DNA from: Chloroflexota bacterium
GTDB taxonomy: Bacteria; Chloroflexota; Anaerolineae; Anaerolineales; UBA4823
NCBI GenBank assembly: GCA_012798185.1
Contig: JAAZNS010000273.1
Coordinates: 1-19,311, forward strand
Length of the DNA: 19,311 nucleotides
Direction of reading: 5' to 3'
Under the pieces are notes generated by a model, which saw only the letters and a program-made list of their open reading frames with translations, had not been told where the DNA came from and made no database searches. This document shows, one piece after another, positions 15,170 to 19,311 of the stretch (position 1 is its first letter; every line of letters begins with the position of its first letter). The translations under genes and the position numbers were made by a program.

Positions 15170-15646
15170 TTATTGTGATTTTGGCTTCGAAGAGGGGTCG
15201 TCCAGAAAATCGCGCGCGGATTCGACGCGAGCAGACACATCAGCAAGTGAAGTATTATCCAAGATATCAGCAATGGCGTTTCTTACGTCGAGCATGATCA
15301 GTCGCAGTCCGCAAGTGCGTTCATCGGGACAACCACATGGCTCATATGCCATCTGGCTGACGCAACGGATTGGTGCCAGAGGTCCATCAAGAATTCGTAT
15401 AATCTGCCCAAGCGTGATTTCATCAGCAGGACGGGCAAGGTAATATCCGCCGCCAATACCCATCTTACTGTGTAATAATCCGGCATTTTTCAGGGTTAGC
15501 AGAATTTGCTCTAAAAATTTTGCGGGTATTTTCTCCCGCTCTGCAATCTCCTTGATCTGCACTACCCCATTACCGGATTCGGGCGCCAGTATCGCCAGAT
15601 CAATCATTGCACGTAAACCATATTCACCGCGTTTGGATAATCGCAT
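15170..15646 (-). CDS. Rrf2 family transcriptional regulator, probable Fe-S type
   Basis: 158-residue Rrf2/IscR-family DNA-binding protein. The winged helix spans about 1-75, starting MRLSKRGEYGLRAMIDLA, with IKEIAEREKIPAKFLEQILLTLKNAGLL as the helix-turn-helix and GIGGGYYLARPADEITLG as the wing. Four cysteines follow at 95, 104, 106 and 112 in CVSQMAYEPCGCPDERTC, so a Fe-S cluster or redox-sensing role is likely. Family members sense iron-sulfur status, nitric oxide, redox state or cysteine; the signal here is unknown. No Shine-Dalgarno before the ATG. It is transcribed toward pstS, and both upstream regions hold similar AT-rich palindromes, so it may regulate itself and the pst genes. Confidence 0.92.
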   Translation of the reverse strand: MRLSKRGEYGLRAMIDLAILAPESGNGVVQIKEIAEREKIPAKFLEQILLTLKNAGLLHSKMGIGGGYYLARPADEITLGQIIRILDGPLAPIRCVSQMAYEPCGCPDERTCGLRLIMLDVRNAIADILDNTSLADVSARVESARDFLDDPSSKPKSQ

Positions 15647-15665
15647 AATTATTCAATAGTCTACT

Positions 15666-15679
15666 AATATTATAATATT
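15666..15679. promoter_or_regulatory. Palindromic operator candidate of rrf2
   Basis: AATATTATAATATT is a perfect 14-bp palindrome between the rrf2 promoter and start codon. Its core, ATTATAAT, is also the core of the palindrome at the pstS promoter. Position and symmetry fit an autoregulatory Rrf2 site. Confidence 0.4.
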
Positions 15680-15691
15680 TATTACACTAAT

Positions 15692-15720
15692 AGGATACTG
15701 GAATTTAAGTAATTTGTCAA
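15692..15720 (-). promoter_or_regulatory. Sigma70-type promoter of rrf2
   Basis: A perfect -35 TTGACA (15715-15720) and a -10 TATCCT (15692-15697) on the minus strand, with 17-bp spacing, about 46 bp before the start codon. Confidence 0.6.
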
Positions 15721-15724
15721 GGAC

Positions 15725-15774
15725 AAAAAACCGCCGGATTATTATTATTTCCAAAATCAATAAAATCCGGCGGG
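15725..15774 (-). terminator. Strong minus-strand intrinsic terminator with no gene before it
   Basis: A perfect 10-bp GC-rich stem, CCGCCGGATT (15731-15740) with AATCCGGCGG (15764-15773), has a 23-nt loop and is followed on the minus strand by six Ts (15725-15730). It lies just upstream of the rrf2 promoter. No protein gene reads into it, so it must end a non-coding transcript or act as an attenuator. Confidence 0.75.
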
Positions 15775-16042
15775 TAACAAATTATTGGATTATTTTGTTG
15801 TTTCACATTCGTGACCAGATTTTTCTGGTTCACTCGACTGGTTGCAAGCGATCCGTCATGCAACCTTTTTATACTTTCAAAACAAGAATAGAGTGACCAT
15901 TATTCTTGAATAATCGATAAGCGCCTCCTGTTTATGCACTAGTAAAATATTGGAGAACACAGTAAATCTTTTCTTGGGATAAAAGATCTTATGTGCACCT
16001 CCTTGGTGGTATAACGCTTATAAAAAACTTTGTTATTGTTCT
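15725..16042 (-). ncRNA. Candidate structured non-coding RNA or leader upstream of rrf2
   Basis: About 320 nt between a near-consensus promoter (16049-16077) and a strong terminator (15725-15774), with no convincing ORF. On the minus strand the predicted parts are: long-range pairing ATAAGCG (16015-16021) with CGCTTAT (15917-15923) enclosing about 90 nt; two perfect Shine-Dalgarno-like motifs, AAGGAGGTG (15996-16004) and AGGAGG just before the closing arm, neither followed by a good start codon; a 7-bp hairpin (15840-15846 with 15859-15865); and a 9-bp hairpin with one bulge (15811-15819 with 15824-15833). I could not match it to RNase P RNA, tmRNA, SRP RNA or a riboswitch class that I can recall. 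It may be an independent RNA or an attenuated leader of rrf2-pst. Confidence 0.4.
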
Positions 16043-16048
16043 GCATTG

Positions 16049-16077
16049 ATCATATAAAAAGAAAAAAGACTTGTCAA
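16049..16077 (-). promoter_or_regulatory. Strong sigma70-type promoter of the candidate RNA
   Basis: On the minus strand a perfect -35 TTGACA (16072-16077) and a -10 TATGAT (16049-16054) with exactly 17-bp spacing. A perfect 14-bp palindrome, CAATATTAATATTG (16075-16088), overlaps the -35, a possible regulator site. Confidence 0.6.
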
Positions 16078-16163
16078 TATTAATATTGTAAGGGAATTTT
16101 TACGTAACAAGAATTGAGTAAATTTGTTATGGAATCCTCCTCAATTCATTGATATTTTTAGGC

Positions 16164-16192
16164 TTGTCATCAGCATCAAACCTGTGTAAAAT
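16164..16192 (+). promoter_or_regulatory. Sigma70-type promoter of tRNA-Gly
   Basis: -35 TTGTCA (16164-16169), 17-bp spacer, -10 TAAAAT (16187-16192). The expected transcript start is about 9 nt before the mature tRNA 5' end. Confidence 0.7.
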
Positions 16193-16207
16193 TGAATAAA
16201 ATTCCAT

Positions 16208-16279
16208 GCGGGCGTCGCCAAGTGGTAAGGCATCAGCCTTCCAAGCTGACATTCGCGGGTCCGAATCCCGTCGCCCGCT
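16208..16279 (+). tRNA. tRNA-Gly (anticodon TCC)
   Basis: Full cloverleaf: acceptor GCGGGCG (16208-16214) with CGCCCGC (16272-16278), D arm GCC/GGC, anticodon stem TCAGC/GCTGA with loop CTTCCAA (anticodon TCC at 16240-16242), five-base variable loop, and T arm GCGGG/CCCGT with one G-T pair. Discriminator T16279. CCA is not encoded. The T loop reads TCCGAAT, so the position normally occupied by U55 (pseudouridine) is C (16261). Otherwise the molecule looks functional. Confidence 0.95.
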
Positions 16280-16298
16280 CAGAAAAAAAGTGTTACAG

Positions 16299-16362
16299 AA
16301 ATGATCAAGTGCTCCAATTTCAAGATTGTATCCCAAATTCTGGAGCACTTGATCATTTTAAC
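16299..16362 (+). terminator. 18-bp perfect hairpin after tRNA-Gly
   Basis: AAATGATCAAGTGCTCCA (16299-16316) pairs perfectly with TGGAGCACTTGATCATTT (16341-16358). The loop is 24 nt and the 3' side ends in TTTT. Probably the tRNA transcription terminator, though its arm length and perfection are greater than needed. Confidence 0.6.
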
Positions 16363-16462
16363 CCCAAGCCCATATATATAAATTTTTAAACACGCGGGTC
16401 ACCAATCACGGTACAATTATTTTCTTCCATGAATTTATATTTACGATAGAAAGAGGAGCAAT

Positions 16463-18991
16463 ATGAAACCCTTGAATCATCGCACCATTTCACTGCTTAT
16501 AGCTCTGATAATCGTCGCTCTGGTCACAGGAGCGTGTGGATTATTTTTTAAGCCAACAGCCACCCCTGAATCTACCCAAGAACCCACTCCCCCCCCGGCA
16601 GCATTGCCAATCCAGGCGCCTGCTGCAATTGATGAAAATCAACCTGTACAAGTGAGCGGTGAATTTGAATATACCAACGATTTTGTCACCGAAACTTATT
16701 ACGTCGAGCATGCCGTTGCCCTGGCAGATATGACCGGCTTCGTCTTACGCGATAAAGAATGGGAAGTACCCGTCGAATCACAAACGCTTGGATTTATGAA
16801 ACTGGACGCTGAAAACAACCGTGCCACCTATCACATCGACCTGCCCGCTTTACCACAAGGCAATTTCAATGATGTAGATAACAATGGCAAGAAAGACCAA
16901 GGTGTGCAAATCTTTGCCGTTTCTTACTGGCCTAACCTGACAGGCGGTCCATTCTCCGAGGGCGATGACCCTTCCTTTGGCTGGCCGACTTACCTGGCAT
17001 CTATTAAAACCGATACCGAAAATCAAGATGAAGTAACAGGTGGCGCTTTGATCGTTTGGGCGCCTGATGACCAGCAGCAATTTCCCACTGGCTTTGGCGA
17101 AGACCAATTGCTCTTTACCGAGGATGACCCAATAGCACCTGTTCCAGCCGGTTACACCATGATCGACATGGAAAAAGATCCCTTCCAGGTGGTGCGTAAA
17201 CCCGAATTATTCATGGAACTGTTTGAGCCGACCGATATCGCTATAAAAGATTATTCTAATTTATCTTACAGTGAAGCCTTCGATAAGATGTTTGAAGTGC
17301 TTAGAAAAGAATATGCGTTCAACGGTATAAAAGGTAAAGAGCCCGATTGGGAGTCCGTTTACAAAGAACTATCGCCTTTGGTAAAACAAGCTGAAAGCGA
17401 TAAAGACCCTAATGCGTTTTTCCAAGCGCTTAAAAAATTCTCTTATGCCTTCAACGACGGCCATGTCGGTTTAGACGGCGGCGATATTGGCGAACAGGAT
17501 TTCCAAAAAGTGCTTGGCGGAGGTTTTGGTTTTGCCATCCGCGAACTGGATAACGGAAACGTAGTGGTCATTTATATTCTAAAAGATGGACCCGCCGATA
17601 AGGCAGGTATGGAGGTAGGGGCAACAATCTCTGAATTCAACGGCGAGCCGATCGCCGATGCCATCGGTAAAGTAGAAGCTTATTCTGCACCCTTTTCTAC
17701 AGAATTCTCCCGGCGGTTCCAACAAGCCCGCTATCTATTACGGAAGGATATCGGCAGCGAAATCACCGTTACCTTTACCAATCCAAAAGGCAGCCCAAAA
17801 ACCGTCACTTTAAAAGCTGTCGATGAACGCGATAGTTACTCTGTTACCTCTATTTATAGGGGTTTCGATCCCAATGCCTTACCGGTGGAATTCCGTATCC
17901 TCGATTCCGGCGTCGGGTATATCAAGATCAACTCGAATTACGATGATTTGAATCTGATCGTGCGTCTTTTTGAGCGTGCGCTGAAAACCTTCTCAGCTAA
18001 CCAGGTTGTTGGCGTTATCATCGATATGCGTCAAAATTCGGGCGGCTCGCCGCTTGGATTAGCGGGCTTTCTCACCGACCAAGAAATTCCTCTTGGACAG
18101 CTGGAATACTACAGCGATAAAACCGGGAAATTCGAACCAGAAGGTCCGCGCGAAAAATTCCGCCCCAACCAGGAGCAATACAGTTTTCCTCAAATGGCTT
18201 TGATCGTCGGACAAGCCTGCGCTAGCGCCTGCGAAATCGAAGCGTACGGTTTCAGCCAGGTGCCGGGCATGATCGTCGTTGGTGAATATCCTTCAGCAGG
18301 CGTAGAAGCCGAGGTTGGGCGCGGGCAATTCCTGCTGCCGGAAGGTATGTCTTTTCAAGCTCCTACCGGGCGTTTCACGCTGCCCGATGGCAGTATCTTC
18401 CTGGAAGGCACAGGTGTTCAACCTACGGTAAAGGTGCCCATCACCGCGGAAAATGTCCTTTCTCAAGAAGATGTAATCCTTAAAACTGCTGAAAAAGCCG
18501 TACTAGAACCAGCCGGCGCAGGAATAACCCCCTCCGGCCCGCCGAAAATCGCCACCGCCGAAGAAGCAGCCCAAGCGATAGCCGGCGCCACTCAGTTCGA
18601 AGAATTAGCACGGGAACACTATACCAATGCCCAACTGGCAACCATGGACAGTGTATTTACTTACACAATTGCCCTGCAAGAATCGCAGGATCTGGCAGGG
18701 GTGTGGGGTTGGTGTGCTACTACTGGGGAAATTCTACAGGAAAACTTCAAACACATCACTTTGAAATTAATAGTCGATGGTGAAGAGGTGCCTATCGATA
18801 CCCTAGCGAAAATCGAAGCCGAGAACAGCGGCCAATTCTGCCATTATTGGTATACTGTATTCTCCGAATGGCCTGCTGGTCAGCACCGCGTGCAGGCAAT
18901 AGCCACTTTAGACGCCCCGATCAACGATGGCACCGCCGATTATCCTGCCGGCTCGCTGACTTTCCAGTATGATGTATACATCAAACCTTAA
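16463..18991 (+). CDS. S41 family peptidase lipoprotein with PDZ domain
   Basis: Large exported protease-like lipoprotein, 842 residues. Signal peptide with lipobox VTGAC (Cys25), then a proline/threonine-rich linker (30-60). An N-terminal region (65-245) of unknown fold carries FNDVDNNGKKDQGVQ (about 135-149) with calcium-loop-like Asp137, Asp139, Asn141 and Gly142. The helical S41 domain (about 270-345) contains NDGHVGL with His334; a PDZ domain follows (350-440, GGGFGFAIRELDNG...DGPADKAGMEVG); the S41 core (480-660) has VVGVIIDMRQNSGGS, the serine motif CASACEIEAYG (Ser588) and GTGVQPTVKVP. The lysine of carboxy-terminal processing proteases is not at its usual place (GEYPSAG), so this belongs to the tricorn/IRBP-like branch. 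C-terminal domain 700-842 unknown. AGAGGAG ribosome binding site (16452-16458) fixes the start. Confidence 0.9.
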   Translation: MKPLNHRTISLLIALIIVALVTGACGLFFKPTATPESTQEPTPPPAALPIQAPAAIDENQPVQVSGEFEYTNDFVTETYYVEHAVALADMTGFVLRDKEWEVPVESQTLGFMKLDAENNRATYHIDLPALPQGNFNDVDNNGKKDQGVQIFAVSYWPNLTGGPFSEGDDPSFGWPTYLASIKTDTENQDEVTGGALIVWAPDDQQQFPTGFGEDQLLFTEDDPIAPVPAGYTMIDMEKDPFQVVRKPELFMELFEPTDIAIKDYSNLSYSEAFDKMFEVLRKEYAFNGIKGKEPDWESVYKELSPLVKQAESDKDPNAFFQALKKFSYAFNDGHVGLDGGDIGEQDFQKVLGGGFGFAIRELDNGNVVVIYILKDGPADKAGMEVGATISEFNGEPIADAIGKVEAYSAPFSTEFSRRFQQARYLLRKDIGSEITVTFTNPKGSPKTVTLKAVDERDSYSVTSIYRGFDPNALPVEFRILDSGVGYIKINSNYDDLNLIVRLFERALKTFSANQVVGVIIDMRQNSGGSPLGLAGFLTDQEIPLGQLEYYSDKTGKFEPEGPREKFRPNQEQYSFPQMALIVGQACASACEIEAYGFSQVPGMIVVGEYPSAGVEAEVGRGQFLLPEGMSFQAPTGRFTLPDGSIFLEGTGVQPTVKVPITAENVLSQEDVILKTAEKAVLEPAGAGITPSGPPKIATAEEAAQAIAGATQFEELAREHYTNAQLATMDSVFTYTIALQESQDLAGVWGWCATTGEILQENFKHITLKLIVDGEEVPIDTLAKIEAENSGQFCHYWYTVFSEWPAGQHRVQAIATLDAPINDGTADYPAGSLTFQYDVYIKP

Positions 18992-19099
18992 GGCAGGGAG
19001 TTGTAAGCAGGGAATCAACCGTTGAGAATAAGTAATCGAAAATCGAGTGGAGAGCAGAGAAACGCAAACAGAGAATAGAGGATAATGAATTGAAAATAG

Positions 19100-19133
19100 A
19101 GAACCGGGGAATGAATATTCTCGGTTCTTTTTG
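19100..19133 (+). terminator. Intrinsic terminator after the S41 peptidase gene
   Basis: AGAACCG (19100-19106) pairs with CGGTTCT (19122-19128), with a second inner GAAT/ATTC pairing and a small internal loop. It is followed by TTTTT (19128-19132). It lies about 110 bp after the stop codon. Confidence 0.65.
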
Positions 19134-19235
19134 CTTCTCGGATCGCTATTCCCGATTCTATATACCCGATTCTCTCCAAGCTGCCAGATTGTCAAAGGTG
19201 AAACGATACTTTGAGGGGCTTTTCTAAAAGCAGGC

Positions 19236-19305
19236 TGTCACCCTGGGCGAAGCAAATGACCTTTTTATCAAATGAAAGAGATGTTTCGCTGCGCTCAACA
19301 TGACA
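19236..19305. repeat. Dispersed imperfect palindrome, second copy
   Basis: Ends TGTCA (19236-19240) and TGACA (19301-19305) are inverted. The inner arms GGGCGAAGCAAATGA and the reverse complement of TTTCGCTGCGCTCAACA are degenerate copies of the same unit seen at 3549-3646. Marked as a member of the same intergenic repeat family. Confidence 0.55.
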
Positions 19306-19311
19306 AATTCA

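Larger units (their letters stand above)
18992..19311. other. Gene-free, repeat-rich 3' region
   Basis: No credible gene is seen in these 320 bases. From 19015 to about 19100 the plus strand is purine-rich with recurring GAGAATA and AATCGA units; from 19133 to 19180 it is pyrimidine-rich with the complementary type of units (TATTCCCGATTC, CCGATTCTCTCC). A terminator and a dispersed palindrome lie inside it and are listed separately. Confidence 0.6.

Noticed and set aside
15170..15273. Short minus-strand frame beside rrf2 (within 15079-15273)
   Set aside because: It overlaps the rrf2 3' end out of frame and the pst promoter region, with no start signal.
15900..16004. Two tiny minus-strand frames starting GTG near the Shine-Dalgarno-like motifs (about 19-20 codons each)
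   Set aside because: The GTG codons overlap or precede the ribosome-binding motifs rather than follow them at proper spacing, and the peptides show no recognisable features. I treat the stretch as RNA.
15917..16021. Known riboswitch or housekeeping RNA in the candidate RNA
   Set aside because: I looked for hallmark sequences of TPP, cobalamin, c-di-GMP, T-box, RNase P, tmRNA and SRP RNA and found none, so no family is assigned.
16127..16348. Minus-strand frame of 73 codons
   Set aside because: It lies across the tRNA-Gly gene and its hairpin on the opposite strand and has no independent support.
18908..19195. Minus-strand frame of 95 codons at the window end
   Set aside because: It covers the end of the S41 gene, a terminator and repeat-rich DNA; composition is that of repeats rather than of a gene.

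Overview
This window of about 19.3 kb has moderate GC and an ordinary bacterial chromosomal layout. I saw no phage, transposase or CRISPR signal. The gene set suggests a member of the Chloroflexota, probably class Anaerolineae. It includes a DnaB/DnaD/DnaI-like helicase-loading cluster, NfeD and M48 membrane proteases, a LysM-YkuD L,D-transpeptidase with a VanW-type repeat region, lipoproteins with clear lipoboxes, and copies of a dispersed palindromic repeat with a TGTCATTCTGA-type end. The placement is inference from gene content; no rRNA is present.

Layout: (1) 1-3444, plus strand: replicative helicase dnaB (5' end cut by the window edge), a DnaD-domain protein, and an unusual protein with a zinc-binding N-terminus and two tandem DnaC/DnaI-type AAA+ ATPase domains. 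Together they look like a helicase-loading module. (2) 3445-6864, mostly minus: a palindromic repeat, rpsT (bS20, UUG start, clear promoter and terminator), a doubtful orphan ORF, an ACT-domain protein, an isoprenylcysteine-methyltransferase-like membrane protein, a small YjfB-like protein and a YwaF/TIGR02206-type membrane protein. (3) 7132-9212: a membrane-anchored L,D-transpeptidase facing a PaaI-type thioesterase, with overlapping stop codons. (4) 9327-15646, minus: rrf2-type regulator, then pstS-pstC-pstA-pstB-nfeD-M48 protease, tightly packed with coupled starts. This joins phosphate uptake to membrane-protein quality control under a likely Fe-S Rrf2 regulator. No phoU, phoB or phoR lies in the window. 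(5) 15721-16130: no protein gene, but a strong minus-strand promoter and terminator bracket a hairpin-rich stretch of about 320 nt, a candidate structured RNA. (6) 16208-16279: tRNA-Gly(TCC) with an unusual C in the T loop. (7) 16463-18991: a large S41/PDZ lipoprotein, followed by a terminator and repeat-rich sequence to the window end.

The most interesting points are the tandem-AAA+ loader, the unassigned RNA upstream of rrf2-pst, the palindromes shared by the rrf2 and pst promoter regions, the pst-nfeD-M48 operon with a terminator-like hairpin inside the start of pstC, and the EF-hand-like loop in PstS.
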